Notes: generated by a model from the sequence alone, not told the origin. A DNA stretch of 64,000 nucleotides from Candidatus Obscuribacterales bacterium (GCA_020634035.1 JACKCM010000007.1:1-64000); one strand, 5' to 3'. Positions 19,901 through 28,823 are shown, counted from the first letter of the stretch. Numbers and translations: made by a program.

Positions 19901-22900
19901 TGCATCATGCCTTTTGCCACTTCGTCTTTTACTTCTCGACTCAGTCCCTGGAAGGCTGCGTCAGCCAGCGCTCTTTCGGTGGCAGAAAGAGCCGCTTTGC
20001 GACCCAGTCCACCGACCAGGGCCAGGTGTTCGGCACCAATGACATTGGCTGCGGTGAGCGCAGAGAATTTGACGAAGTCGCCTGCCAGGGTGCGCATGCC
20101 TTCATGGTCATTGCCCATGAGCAAATACTTGCCGCCGGCTCCTATGATGCCGCCTCCGACTATGACACCACCGGTGGCGAAGAGCGCACCCAGGCTGGTG
20201 CCGCCGGTAAAAGGTGCGGCTGCAAGAGCACCGGCTGTGATGATGCCATTGACGACAGTCTCGGCGGTGGCTTCTTTGGTTTCTCTGAATGCTTCGACGG
20301 CATGATCTATTGCCTCGTTCAGTTCTCGCATTCGCTCCGGTTCGATATGACCTTCGGTTTCCAGTCGAGCCACTTCGAAGTCAGTCAGAGCCATGCGATG
20401 CATCATGTTCCAGTTGCGCGACAGGCTGCCGCCGATGCCCGCGTCGGTAGAGGCGACCCGGTCTATATTAAATAGATGCGATTGCTCTGTGGACCACTCT
20501 GCAGTTCGGGTCAGATATTCGAATTCGCTTCTCTGGCTCGAGCTTGCTCGTTCGAACAGATCCGCCCGCAACTGAGAGCCATACTTGAGCTGGTAGTCTT
20601 GTATAGCCATCGACCGGTTCTTCTCGTCGAGACCGCTCAGTATGTCTTTGATATCGTCCAGATCTTTGCCGGTGACAATGGCTGCTCTGATGCGATCCTC
20701 GGGATCGACCCGGGGCGCCACCACTGCCCCTTCTCCTTCAAGTATTCTAGAAGCGTCGGAGCTGCGGTTGGCGAGCACCGCTTCTACTATCTCTTTTCTG
20801 TCCGGTGATAGTTTAGCGAGGATTTTCTCCCTGTCTGATTCTCCGGCATCGCTGGCTAGATAAGCCAGGCTCTGGGGAGTGGCATTAAGAATGGCGTCTT
20901 CGAGAAAGTCGTCTTGTAGAAACTCTTCGTGGGTGCCACCTTCTCCATCGGATATGATTCTGGTGTTCAGCTCTACCAGTGTAGATACCGGTAAGTGTCC
21001 ATCTTCTAAAAGCGGCTTGACTATTTTGTCGAAGCCAGCCTCTCCACTGAGAGCAAGGGTCGCCGCTTCTGCAAATGCCGGATTCTGGGCAAGCTGTTGT
21101 TGCAGACTTTCATTGGCGCCAAGCGCTTTCTGAATGGTTCTAGCTGCGTCCGCCTGGCTGAGATAGCCTTTATCCAGTCTTTGTTTGAGCAGGTCGAAGG
21201 TCAGACTTTGCTCCGGATTAGTGGAGGGGTTCCAATCTCCTTTCTCCATTTGGCCAAGGATAATTTGAGCCGCTTTATAGGCAGTGCTGTTCTCTCCGCC
21301 CATGCGCTCGGCGAGCAGTTGATCGAGCTCTTGCTTATAGCTGTCATTTGGGTCTCGATAACGATCTATTTCGGCATCGGTCATCTCTGAAATAGCGTCG
21401 AGCATGGCGCCATGATCGTCAGAGAAAGTATGATCGTTGTCTTTGATAGCGTCGACTACGTCTCTTCTGACATTGGCTCTGACAGATTCGTAGAGCATCT
21501 TTTGATAAGTCTCTAAGGCTGTCTTGCTGGCGTCGCCGCGCTCTTGAAAGAACTTGGCGCGCATCTCGATAATGGCAGAGTTTGCAAGCGACAGATCGTT
21601 GTCTTCCAGAATGTCGCCATCGGAACCATATTCGGTGAAGTATCTCAGCGATTCTTTGTCTGCCTCAGACAGACCGGATTCTTCGAGTTCACCGTTTTTG
21701 ATCTTTCTATCGAGCTCTTTACCCTGGATATAGCGACCGAGTGCTTCTCCTGTGTCGACCTCATTCAGGTGTCTTGCCACCTCTCGCCCTTCTATAAAGG
21801 CGCGAAGATTATTGTCTCCTCTGTAAGCAGTCAGCATCTCAGCTTGTTCTGCAGAAAGATTCTCTTCCCGGGCTTCTCCCGTTCTCAGGCTCTCTTCGAG
21901 GGCATAGCCACCGGAGAGTTTTTGCCATTGGTCTTGGGGGATGTCTTTTAAGGCCGGTACATTGTCACGAAGATAGTCGGTGTTGCCTGTGTCTGCCGCT
22001 TCTATAAGCGCATCGGCGCTCTTCATTTTCTCTGCCAGCAGAGCTGTTGCTCGATCTTGATAATCTCCTGCGCCCAGGTTTTTAGCCAGGGCATCCTGCA
22101 TCTGTTCATAGTATGGAGAGCTGGGAGCGCCGGCATCGTTGTCGCCAATTCCCTGGGTGAGCAGGTTGAAGGTGGCAAGGCTCATGTCCTCGATGGCGGT
22201 GGCATTGATTTCGTGGCTATTGGTCCAATGCGTGCCTATGGGAGCTATGTCCCGATTGATGCCGGTGCCGCCCTGGCGCAGCGCTTGATCTTCATAGCCT
22301 GTAGCTTTTGCTTCTTCTGAAAACCAGTGTGCATCACGGAAAGCTTTATGCCAGGATTTGTAATAGGCCAGTGCCTCTTTCTGCCCATCTGTTTGAGGCA
22401 TGACGCCATCATCAAATAGCTGCTTGCCGTCGGCAAGCAGAGCCCGTTGCTCGTCGCTCAGTCGAGACAGAGCGTGCTCCATCGCTTTCTGGTCGTTGCT
22501 GAATACTCCGAAAGCTTTTTTAAACTCGGTAATCGGGCGCAGCTCTCCAAGGCGAGCATAGTCCGTCGCCTGCTCGATACTCCAGCCATCGGTGGTGGTG
22601 TAAGAGCTTCCGTCTTCGGTATAGTGCTCCTGGGTGAAAGCCTGGCGAATCTGAGCCTCGCCACCATGGGCGAGGAAATAGTCTCGTCCTTCCTGGTTAC
22701 TGAAAGCGCGACTGGAAGCCTCGCTCATGTAATCAAGCCGATTGCCGTAGGCACTGTCTAAAGCTGATGAAATTATCTGAGCTTGTTGTTCGGGGCTGCG
22801 TTTGTCTGCACCGGTTTCAGCAGCGATAGAAATGAGAGTGCGATGATAAGAGTCCCAGTTGGCAATTTCATATCCGGCTCCGCCTTCGCCATAGAAACGC

Positions 22901-25900
22901 GCCAGGTTGTTTTGTCCGACTTCACCTTCGGCATTGCCCGTGGTGAACATGCGTCCGTAGGCTGCGTCAATAGACAGTCTTTCTGCTTCTGAGGCGCTGC
23001 CCAGAATATGTCTGGTAGATGTGAGGATCTCTTCTTTCGAGCGGTCTCGGTTCCACCACCATCTGTCCATCTCCTGGGCGTCGACCTCGAGCTGGATGGC
23101 ATAGTTCTCTCCCTGATTCGAGCTGGCCTCGTCATAGCCCAGGGTCTCGCTTCGTTTCAGATAGCCGGTAGCCTCTGTCAGACGGTGTCCGCCCAGTTCT
23201 TCGTCCAGGGCGTCTGCCAGAGCATTGCGATCTTTCGCGTTGAACTGGTGACGGACCATATAGGTTTCATCGGCATCCAGCTCACGAAGCTGCGACCTGA
23301 TGTCTGCAATTTTTCCTCTCTGGGTCCAGTAGTCGAAGGTCTTTTCTATTTCTTTGGTACGTGCCTCGATGTTCATGTAACGGATCTCTTCTCGAGAACC
23401 GTCCAGACGATTTTCGTAGGTTCGGCCTGACATCGGTCTTTCGATACGTCGTCCTGTTTTATGGTCGATATGTTCGAATCCGTGCCAGACTTTGCCGTCT
23501 TCCCGACGCTTCCAATCGAAGCCGTTTGCGGTCGTCCAGTGGTTCACTCTGCCATCCGGATAATGATAAGTCATGCTGCTTATCTCGTTTCTTCGACCTA
23601 GAACATGATTAGAGGAGCTGAGGTTGTAGCGGTAACTCTCTTTTATTCCGTCGGCTCGAACCCGCTCTTCAAGCAGTCCGTCATAGCGGTTCTTCATTAT
23701 CGAGCCGTCCCCGAGCTGGGTCAGGCTGCTGCCGTCGAGGTTGTCATAGACAATGGCGCCGTCGGCGCGATAGTTGACCAGGGTGCCGTCGTCCCGGGCT
23801 TCGAGCCTGCCCACCAGCATCTCTTTGTCGTGTTTGTAGACCGGAGTTCCCTTGGTAAGAGATTCGCGGTCAAGGTCGAAGCGCTCTCCGTTGCGCACCA
23901 CCGCCGATATCGTGTTTGTGTCGCCAACATATTCGAACTCTCGAACCTGGCGTGGGCGTCTGGCACCACCAGCCGTATATAAAGAGCCGCTCTCCATTCT
24001 GGTCAGTCGGCCGAGATTGTCGTAGTTGAAGGTAGAGCCGTCTGCCTCGGTGCGCTTGTAAGATTCGAGAGACCCGAGAGACCCTTCTCTGCCGTTCTCT
24101 CCGTCATAATGATACTCGGTGGTAGAGAATTGTGGCTTGCCGCCTCTATAAGATTCGACCCTGGTCTCCTGCAGCTTCTGACCAGCTTCATTAAAAGAGA
24201 GACTGCCACCGTCGGTGTGCAGTATCTCTGTATAGGGTGGAGTCTCGGCGTTGTGAATTCTTCTTATGGAGCCGTCGGCGCCGACATCCAGTTTGAAAGT
24301 TCGAGGCTCGGTAGCGCTATCTAAGTTGCCGGCTGCGTCATATTTTGCCCAGTGTTCACCGTCTTCGCTGCGCCACTGTCCTGATTCTCCTGGTAAGGTA
24401 AGAATGTTCGCCTTGCCCTGGGCATCGTATCCGATACCGATGGGCTCGGAGTCGGGAGGAGTCACCGTGGTGAATCTACCGTCTCGGGCAACGAGAACGG
24501 AGCCGTCCGATTTGTGGATGACCTCTTTAGAATGCTTTACTTCCGTACCGCCGGTGCCGGCTTCTGGCTCGGGTTCGAAACTTCGGAAAACGAAGCTGCC
24601 ATCAGCGGTAACTGAAGCTGTGCCCGGTCCCGATTCTGTGGTTCTTTCTCGACCCCGGACGACTTTGTGATCCCAGGTTTTGCCTCCGTCTTGCGAGCTG
24701 TAGCTCTCACCGCCGGGCAACCTGACCGAGTTCATATGGCCGGCTTCGTCATAGCCGTATCTGGTCAATCGACCGGCTGCGTTTATGGTTCTGACTATTT
24801 GCCCCATGGCATTTTTCGTCACAGAAGAGCCGTTGTCCGCTTCTTTTGAATAGGTCGTCTCTCCCCGGGCAGAGACCACTTTCTTCCAGCCGTCGGTCTG
24901 TTCGGTGGTGACTTCGCCTGTGGTGCTTCTATAAACAAGATCGCCATCGTTGTCGACCGATCGGCTGCCTTCGCGCACATCTGTGGTGCCGGCTTCTACC
25001 CATCGTTCAATCGATTTTTCGGTTTGTCCGTCTTTTACCTTGCGGTCGTTTAGACGATTAAATACTGTACCGTCGGGCATCTCTATTCGGGCAAGACCAC
25101 CCTGGTTGTTGTAGGCATATCTGGTCACGCCCCCATCTGGATTGGTGACCTGGTGCACCCGCCCATCGGCATCGCGAAACACCGTCGAGCCATCAAGCTT
25201 CTGAATCGTCTCGAATTTCGTTTCGGCGTCTATGAAGCGGAGATTGCCATCGGCATCGCTTTCGATCTCACCTTTGAACGACCGACCATCGTTAGATTTC
25301 CAGGAAGAAGCTTCGTCCCCTTCTCTGGTCCATACCCTGTCGCCGACACGTACTCGATTGACAGTGTCACCGGCAGAGCCGGATCTTTCAAAAGACCAAT
25401 CGAGACCGGTGGCGGAGGTGGCTCCTTCAATTCGTCCATCTGCACCGGTGCGACGCATGGCGCCTGATTCGAGCAGCTCTGTAGTGGTGCCGTCGGCGGT
25501 TATACGGAAGCCTTCGGCTGTTTTCAGAATCTCTCTTTCTGAATTGCGGAAGCCATAGGTGCCGTCTTCGTTGAAGAAGGCTTCAGCGTTTTCAATAAGA
25601 TCCGGAGGCTGGCTGCCTTCTTGCAAATAGGAGCCATCGGGTTGACGCTGGAATGCGATTGCTGATTTCGAGTCGACCAGTCTTTCTATGGTGCCGTCTT
25701 CGCCCCGTTCTACAGAGACCGTGCTGTGGTCGGGGCGTTCTACCGATGCTAACAGGCCTGCACTGTCGTAGGCCAGATGTCGGCCGTCGGCGGTGTCTAT
25801 CTCGCGGCTGCCGTCGGCGACTGATACGGTCTTATTGCCGGCGCCGTCGATGACTTCACCGGTGGTGATTGCTCTTGTCTCATCCCTTTCGTACCGGGCT

Positions 25901-28542
25901 GTGCGTCCGCCGCCAAGGTCGACACTGTTCAGATTCTTGTATTTGTCGTATTCGAATAAGCCGCCATCAGCACGTACTGTGGTGGCGCTGAGGTCGTCTC
26001 TATATTCGGTGTAGGCTCCTGTCTCCTGGTTTACCCTGGCACCGCCTATGGGTCTACCTTTGTTCGTATACCAGCCATGTTCGCCTCCGGACGAAGCGCT
26101 GGAGCCGTCCGGTTTTTCGACATAGCTCAATTGATGCTGCCTAGAATATTTGAAGTTGTAGACATCTCCCCGGGCGGTTCTCAATCTGGTGATATCGTTG
26201 TCCCGGTTGCGTGTTGTTATCGATCCATCCGAGTTTCTCTCTATTGAGGTTCCCGATAAAGCGTTGGTCTCTCTGTGTCCCTCGGCTGTGGCTTCTATTG
26301 TTCCTTGCCAGTCTCTGCCGGTGGCTACGCGCTTCTCTCCTTCGAGCTTCACCTCTTTCCATTGGCTTCTTGCTTGGTCTGTGGCAACCCAGAGCTTGTC
26401 GCTATTGTTATAACGAATACCGGTCGGTCTGGGATCGTCGCCTTTGTATTCGAAGCGCGTTCTCAATTTGTTGGCGCTCAAAATTTCGGTTATGCGCTGT
26501 TTAGAATCTACGGTAAGTAAGCTGCCGTCAAGCTGTTTAATTGTCCCGGCACCATCTGAATCTTTTGTATGGAGCCTGCCTTCATTGTCGACGAATCTCT
26601 CTTTGTTATCCGTTTCGCCGGTGCGCTCATTGTGCCAGGTGCCCTCAGCATCTTTTCTCCAGGCGCCTTCAGCGTCGACAAATGCCTTTAGTTCGCCATC
26701 TTGATCTCGCGAGTATGTCGACCGTTCGCCCTGGCGATTGACCGTCGATACCACTTCACCGGTGGTGTCTCGGGTGACGGATGTGCCATCGAGTTCGGTG
26801 CGAGTGGCCAGACCGGAGACTTTGTCAATCTCTGTGGTGGCACCGTCGGTTCCTAGTATAAGATCTCGGGTCGAGCCGGATAGCCTGACCCCTCCGCCTT
26901 CGATGGTGCTTAACTGCGCTTCGAAACTCTCTGCTTTCGAGTCGAGGGTATTGCGCCAGATCTTGCCGTCTTCGGAGCGCAACTCATGGCCGTTGCTGTC
27001 ACGGATGGCAGTTGCTATCTTTGAGCCGTCTTCTGATTCTCCTTCATAGCTGATGTTTACGGTGCTGCCATCCGGTCGCCGAATTTCGGTGACATCACCT
27101 TCGGCGTCACGCATATAGTCTGTTCTTTGATCGCCGTCGAAGACTTGTTCGTAAGATTTAGCCAGGCTGCCGTCGTCGTTCCAGTGATTGACGAAGACAC
27201 CGCCGTCGGGGCGGTTGCGTATGGCACTCAGTTGAAGACCGTTTTTGTCTGAATTCTCGAACTCGAATCGGGTGCCGTTTGCTGAGCTGACCGAAAAGCC
27301 GCGCCGGGTTTCGGAAGGTTCGAAGCCCATCTCTTTTAGTGCTTCGGCTCCGCCTAAATTTGCCGCCGCCAGCACCGCCAGTTCGTGGTTTCTCTGGGTC
27401 ACGCCTTCTGCATTGACGTCGGCAAACTGTTTCAGTGACTCTAAAATAGCGGCGCGGTCCTGAAAAATGCGCTGCACTTCGCTAGATTCGGCGCCGATAT
27501 GCTCGGTCTCGGTTAGAAGCCCATCGGCACGACCGCTGTAGGTTCGCTCTTTTATACGGCCAGCCTCATCGCTGGAGATTAACTCTGATTGCAGCCCATC
27601 TTCTCTTCCGTCTGCATATTCTTTGCGGATGCTGCCGTCTTCGTTCTGGATAACGCGCGCCAGCCCATCATGGCTGCTCGGGTCGTTGTAGCTCACTTCC
27701 AGGCGGTCTTTGTAGACAGTTTCGACCCTGTCAGAGAAGTGTCGGCTCTGTTCCCGACCGGCTCCGTCAAAAGGCGTGTATTGCACTACTTTTGCAGGCT
27801 CGCCTGATAAATAGCGTTCTAAGTTGCCGTCGGCGCGAAGCTGCCAGGGCTGACCCAGGGCGTCTTTGCCATCGATAATCGGCGGGATCTCGGTGTTGTT
27901 TTCTGGAGCTGCGCCTTCCCGCCAGTTGATAACGGGCGCCTTATCCGGGGCGGAGCTGTCGTATTCTATCGAGGCGATGGCTGGATGGTTCTCGAACTCG
28001 GTCAGAACCTTGCCTTCGTCTTTCCCTGATATAAACTGAGTCTGTTTAATCTGTCCGAATTGCGGGTGGTTCGAGACATGTTCCACCCGATTGCCGTCGG
28101 CGCCGTGGAGGGTTGTGGTGGTCCTCTTCCTTCGCCCATCAGGATTGAGCTCGTCGGTGAGGGTCGCCGGGGCGTCTTCCCTGACTCTATCCAGAAGCTC
28201 TTTCATAGCCGTAATTTCAGGGTCCCGCCGGTCTATGTCAGCCATCTGCTCGGCGGTCACCGGGGGGCGATCTTTTGCTAGATCGTTTCCATTGCTGTCT
28301 CCATTTCCATCACCCGACTCTGCATCGGCTGATTGCTCGCCGTTCTCGGTCGAGTCGGCGGTGGCATCGGCGCTGCTGCCTGTGCTGGAGCTGTCGGACA
28401 GGCTGGACGTGTTGCTTTTATCGTCCTGGCTGTCCGTGTCGTCCGAGAGCTTAAGGCTGGTCTCTTCTGAGTCCTGGGCCGGGTCTCTTTCGACTTCTTG
28501 CTCTTTTGGATTTTTCTTCTCGGGGGAGTTGGAATCTGACAT
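10948..28542 (-). CDS. Giant multidomain RHS/FHA/zincin protein with C-terminal papain-like domain (polymorphic toxin-like)
   Basis: A single uninterrupted frame of 5864 residues. Order, with rough residue positions: 1-95 acidic Ser/Asp-rich, no signal peptide; about 130-1700 many YD/RHS-like repeats (DGSTV, GRLTRYGYDEAGHM); about 1700-2670 helical repeats, some annexin-like (2600s: GKDLDDIKDILSGLDEKNRS); about 2750-2900 Gly/Ala-rich hydrophobic stretch; two similar zincin modules with HEVVH (near 3286) and HELVH (near 4219), each followed about 200 residues later by EAYG[FL]D that could give the third metal ligand; about 4500-5300 five FHA-like domains (SREH, SARH, SRRH, SAEH, ARHH cores, several with NGTYVNG); about 5370-5500 more YD-like sequence; 5560-5864 a papain-like domain with Cys in NTCNV (near 5584), His in GAHVV (near 5819) and NQWGD. 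No Shine-Dalgarno site is visible. It may be a surface or secreted effector whose FHA domains bind phosphothreonine. Target and secretion route are unknown. Confidence 0.85.
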   Translation of the reverse strand: MSDSNSPEKKNPKEQEVERDPAQDSEETSLKLSDDTDSQDDKSNTSSLSDSSSTGSSADATADSTENGEQSADAESGDGNGDSNGNDLAKDRPPVTAEQMADIDRRDPEITAMKELLDRVREDAPATLTDELNPDGRRKRTTTTLHGADGNRVEHVSNHPQFGQIKQTQFISGKDEGKVLTEFENHPAIASIEYDSSAPDKAPVINWREGAAPENNTEIPPIIDGKDALGQPWQLRADGNLERYLSGEPAKVVQYTPFDGAGREQSRHFSDRVETVYKDRLEVSYNDPSSHDGLARVIQNEDGSIRKEYADGREDGLQSELISSDEAGRIKERTYSGRADGLLTETEHIGAESSEVQRIFQDRAAILESLKQFADVNAEGVTQRNHELAVLAAANLGGAEALKEMGFEPSETRRGFSVSSANGTRFEFENSDKNGLQLSAIRNRPDGGVFVNHWNDDGSLAKSYEQVFDGDQRTDYMRDAEGDVTEIRRPDGSTVNISYEGESEDGSKIATAIRDSNGHELRSEDGKIWRNTLDSKAESFEAQLSTIEGGGVRLSGSTRDLILGTDGATTEIDKVSGLATRTELDGTSVTRDTTGEVVSTVNRQGERSTYSRDQDGELKAFVDAEGAWRKDAEGTWHNERTGETDNKERFVDNEGRLHTKDSDGAGTIKQLDGSLLTVDSKQRITEILSANKLRTRFEYKGDDPRPTGIRYNNSDKLWVATDQARSQWKEVKLEGEKRVATGRDWQGTIEATAEGHRETNALSGTSIERNSDGSITTRNRDNDITRLRTARGDVYNFKYSRQHQLSYVEKPDGSSASSGGEHGWYTNKGRPIGGARVNQETGAYTEYRDDLSATTVRADGGLFEYDKYKNLNSVDLGGGRTARYERDETRAITTGEVIDGAGNKTVSVADGSREIDTADGRHLAYDSAGLLASVERPDHSTVSVERGEDGTIERLVDSKSAIAFQRQPDGSYLQEGSQPPDLIENAEAFFNEDGTYGFRNSEREILKTAEGFRITADGTTTELLESGAMRRTGADGRIEGATSATGLDWSFERSGSAGDTVNRVRVGDRVWTREGDEASSWKSNDGRSFKGEIESDADGNLRFIDAETKFETIQKLDGSTVFRDADGRVHQVTNPDGGVTRYAYNNQGGLARIEMPDGTVFNRLNDRKVKDGQTEKSIERWVEAGTTDVREGSRSVDNDGDLVYRSTTGEVTTEQTDGWKKVVSARGETTYSKEADNGSSVTKNAMGQIVRTINAAGRLTRYGYDEAGHMNSVRLPGGESYSSQDGGKTWDHKVVRGRERTTESGPGTASVTADGSFVFRSFEPEPEAGTGGTEVKHSKEVIHKSDGSVLVARDGRFTTVTPPDSEPIGIGYDAQGKANILTLPGESGQWRSEDGEHWAKYDAAGNLDSATEPRTFKLDVGADGSIRRIHNAETPPYTEILHTDGGSLSFNEAGQKLQETRVESYRGGKPQFSTTEYHYDGENGREGSLGSLESYKRTEADGSTFNYDNLGRLTRMESGSLYTAGGARRPRQVREFEYVGDTNTISAVVRNGERFDLDRESLTKGTPVYKHDKEMLVGRLEARDDGTLVNYRADGAIVYDNLDGSSLTQLGDGSIMKNRYDGLLEERVRADGIKESYRYNLSSSNHVLGRRNEISSMTYHYPDGRVNHWTTANGFDWKRREDGKVWHGFEHIDHKTGRRIERPMSGRTYENRLDGSREEIRYMNIEARTKEIEKTFDYWTQRGKIADIRSQLRELDADETYMVRHQFNAKDRNALADALDEELGGHRLTEATGYLKRSETLGYDEASSNQGENYAIQLEVDAQEMDRWWWNRDRSKEEILTSTRHILGSASEAERLSIDAAYGRMFTTGNAEGEVGQNNLARFYGEGGAGYEIANWDSYHRTLISIAAETGADKRSPEQQAQIISSALDSAYGNRLDYMSEASSRAFSNQEGRDYFLAHGGEAQIRQAFTQEHYTEDGSSYTTTDGWSIEQATDYARLGELRPITEFKKAFGVFSNDQKAMEHALSRLSDEQRALLADGKQLFDDGVMPQTDGQKEALAYYKSWHKAFRDAHWFSEEAKATGYEDQALRQGGTGINRDIAPIGTHWTNSHEINATAIEDMSLATFNLLTQGIGDNDAGAPSSPYYEQMQDALAKNLGAGDYQDRATALLAEKMKSADALIEAADTGNTDYLRDNVPALKDIPQDQWQKLSGGYALEESLRTGEAREENLSAEQAEMLTAYRGDNNLRAFIEGREVARHLNEVDTGEALGRYIQGKELDRKIKNGELEESGLSEADKESLRYFTEYGSDGDILEDNDLSLANSAIIEMRAKFFQERGDASKTALETYQKMLYESVRANVRRDVVDAIKDNDHTFSDDHGAMLDAISEMTDAEIDRYRDPNDSYKQELDQLLAERMGGENSTAYKAAQIILGQMEKGDWNPSTNPEQSLTFDLLKQRLDKGYLSQADAARTIQKALGANESLQQQLAQNPAFAEAATLALSGEAGFDKIVKPLLEDGHLPVSTLVELNTRIISDGEGGTHEEFLQDDFLEDAILNATPQSLAYLASDAGESDREKILAKLSPDRKEIVEAVLANRSSDASRILEGEGAVVAPRVDPEDRIRAAIVTGKDLDDIKDILSGLDEKNRSMAIQDYQLKYGSQLRADLFERASSSQRSEFEYLTRTAEWSTEQSHLFNIDRVASTDAGIGGSLSRNWNMMHRMALTDFEVARLETEGHIEPERMRELNEAIDHAVEAFRETKEATAETVVNGIITAGALAAAPFTGGTSLGALFATGGVIVGGGIIGAGGKYLLMGNDHEGMRTLAGDFVKFSALTAANVIGAEHLALVGGLGRKAALSATERALADAAFQGLSREVKDEVAKGMMQLVRDGIAHGGGVADDAIVQMLGKVKGLDDVARAQLASGLQTSLREAVDQTARTGLRQVLKKAQDEATSMGLISLSGAAGNVIGDSANMLITRGEIDSDQLLLSGTMGGTFAFGFGGVFKLGGSAYSRLLSRSAPDAPHVPLSEPHVAGPDTPHMPVPDVHAGTGDNVIPFQTHTQTPDRLAARLPETPGHLENTALSSSAAEAADVYKPRIEAPDAAKVERLSQEVPELNAAVADDFGKRMTEVRESWGEDLSEELNLARELAPRVDEARARLDQEIARLEAAGHSPEAIQEALTSKKHPLHKDSELKQLHTEWKGLADQHAGKTRKIEELAQMRRDQLQTELDRFVAEHNLANSDKPLPPVKIELANNMAAAGGYSFGEGVVVLPRAELIKASGGQDLSRAVFHEVVHSQQDMDIIRTLAAEQLSHADGGGVNSQLLKEAYKDATGRDLNENWMRTVLDTANDAPPLSAVRQQRAIVLADEVARTGPVAELSRDLTDTASHIHNRLARLSDGARNANWNEFMADLARPGSGEEMARRLFGEGGYDAMPENLQTALAQWQALPKNSKGLPNNFKLEPELKDSVVAHLKSRLDTVNTRHRQLIDAYAGSRLETEAYGFDSNVSQGLKEVESDISRLPPPREYPLDRVEAPDQFRTDEIARLEQESASFSYAVDVRYGLMPNENTPFADIAQGEIFKQIQNHVLTRPGLDGGPSLADQGWTVLQSQKFSAADQAGGDYILLNRKTGEYHILDATERPDKRNNLVERIIWNRKQFESGTLNRSGVDLVADRIAEITAQKPILNVVDHPLPSLQRPADLIDGREQLRQWQTALRESDNNAISNFANQDLEGVIKYYHHKLRESSIEYKTELQAFQASGDRSVRDAILEYYGVNGSTGRNGGFNNQTPSGSNGPIKVTHNEISMTIGTDRYTARVTAEQIQELEKEAFGLALEASRSLPAAERAAVQDRLYTLRQGLSEDSVRNRAATLLSEQDPGKLLGKELTPKPTPSRVRYSQEEVNALYAASGAWNELRDSLPGTRLGDDFDEYVHLALEDLRTSWSDGCRQRSCQTPGRLSTAEIDQFERMIAEYRAGDQDAVRLTHEMLDLPYQRPADFTSINRSHRPGEPLSHMRHSANLDVYEPLTPPVAPEQTAALERAIPALDREGAQEMVDLMATWKNADRSGGGGGGGSIADDLRPAHEQVLELHNQVEQTRQLYSNIVEDLKARGVSVDDIKEASRRSNHALNEDYGIYQARQNMQKAVDLHVRANLRLGQKVGERVNELQKALDQFTESRGLPPVKVTTKKPNGNLGDYSSGEGTILIDETAFLEPGGDKLLPRVLFHELVHHEQDTLLVRKAIQDAGLNGKEIDFDNMELVRARYEEATGIDARALDQDFIARVADTYKNAGDLNPEQLARAQKLAEDARAYRFEIDQVMELGNTARVLSSTGRSLLRSTDSAAVNKLFQRLDGDEGNIHMRRMFGNVDGEPIPKEIEAKLAEWRSLPRDENGLAVGFEEGDIRSHLIAHIEHRLDRVNAEHKQLVDSYFDNGLEREAYGLDHLIVNAERQQFGDDYHQSFEPRDRSRATTDLEGVDSSNLARNLDSAYRYERSDLAGYNLRFGENGEPQMLDGTTIKLGRGEDMQVKIGSDFVSREHAQIFLDGNGKPHIMNLSNTNHTFVNGVPVEIYTPLKPGDVIGLGFYRNNEFFGQQLTFGDNFNSAMPLEKGLGQYQIYSPQGDVVMDFTSNKVTLGRSGQNADMEFPADTISARHAEIEITPEGPLLRDTNSRNGTYVNGERITERILKPGDRVKLSEQFEFVFGKKVLGELENFKLSLPESGLNLEFPQGAKRIVVGRGHDADVKLVDDGHLDVAGISRRHAEFRYEDGKIIVEDLGSKNGTYVNGRRIEEPTELKPGDAVRFGQGSTSEFLFEANGAVRVREPENIKIEGTDFNRGDRVRLDNPRYADYDAVVAGKDPDSDQLIVVVHNDYQRQIKVLPDSNAARMKPVDVNGQTLLKDEHNIFYQRFRLDDGKYTLISRPDVQLFSRDAVREAFAQIDYRVGQFIENPSSPDITGEVLAYDNTSGDPIVRLKQSARANTKKNYEANSSYDPESGTVKIGDQELKPIDVEGQKYYHDGQGNVYGADFSPDGKDAFVFKQQSLRIWDRATSFKSALQPRRVEFGPPHIEMPRAFDELPDARAPRGHRDNVLYQNAEFFLRDQPMLVNGKPVNFEGGAEIAVGRELLGIEYDGAGQYVSAEHGKFGWDEDRQLFYFDDHSRNGTFVRRANSSEFVKYNGTIENPRRVYLAPGDELRLGRVDGEKLNLSLSQNWAMKRGTNVEATSNTQVFFDGQRLEMDGNTVDVGRKFQVYGNNNPTDALNRRVARHHAQLEYDESRGQWNITDFSGGSGGVDDQSGSILQTIMVRDQGNGIFIKQGGTDRISFHANETVPLGPNDRVYIGSSRGPELKLVTRQGQPLGDGRVSFQQDNLDWLTTRPDGSHTVRSHSGSSRLVSPDGTVAEATTAAGQRLRFKYDNRELSEIVLPDNSSVVKRGNDTWVRLTPEGKEEPWWKGGLEVENDGSLLYRTTDKPPNMVRQRLDNVVETIDAKGRVSYSDIDYNFERLTLKKYGESLGHPERVERFGQMMEDFEARAKQANMTETQIAESYHQIRRLLQADEGSMLNMTERQKLAEQTLYQMSHPEKVSQGSNNTCNVTTVEKRILQRHPEEFARLVADVATTGKYVTADGTLIDMSRVPGALEPDREARMLDILFRGGSESDIHLDGRRSWASQMFETTAVGIKYARGGSIHGEYIGPGEIVMYQKQVGLPGQEAEQLVKYSVGTDGRLNHKVLEDSPHISTSELADINNQIIGRHEENFVLSGHYFPDSHGNNRFWREQDYSAGALKVARSTEELKDQLLSLQDSNNMPAIALVHTGHSLFGGHGPGTGGAHVVNIQSIRQTPVGTWVVDFTNQWGDAYNKTIPLDEMFKVMNAVE

Positions 28543-28803
28543 CTTGGGGATTTAAAGAAACTCTTGTCTTATGTTCCCGCTTATATACTTTGAACTCCAT
28601 TTCTCACATTAGAATCCGGGCTTTCCGGAGGATATATTCGGCTTTTCATCTATGCAAGCAGCCAGGGTGACTCGACGGAATGCTGTGCTGGCAAGCCTTA
28701 GCAGATGTGCCGTTCTGAGATCTCTTCCGAAAAATAGTGCTTTTGATATTGTGAGTCCCAGTGAGGGGGCGGCATGTTCTTAGATGGGATTTCAACAATT
28801 TGG

Positions 28804-28819
28804 TTGGTCAACTGACCAA
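28804..28819. other. Perfect palindrome in the gap behind the HEAT gene
   Basis: TTGGTCA and TGACCAA flank a two-base centre. It lies five bases past the HEAT gene stop and about 260 bases upstream of the giant gene start on the minus strand, in a 281-base gap. There is no T-tract, so a classical terminator is unlikely; a protein-binding site is possible. The rest of the gap (28543-28803) shows nothing clear. Confidence 0.4.
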
Positions 28820-28823
28820 ATAA

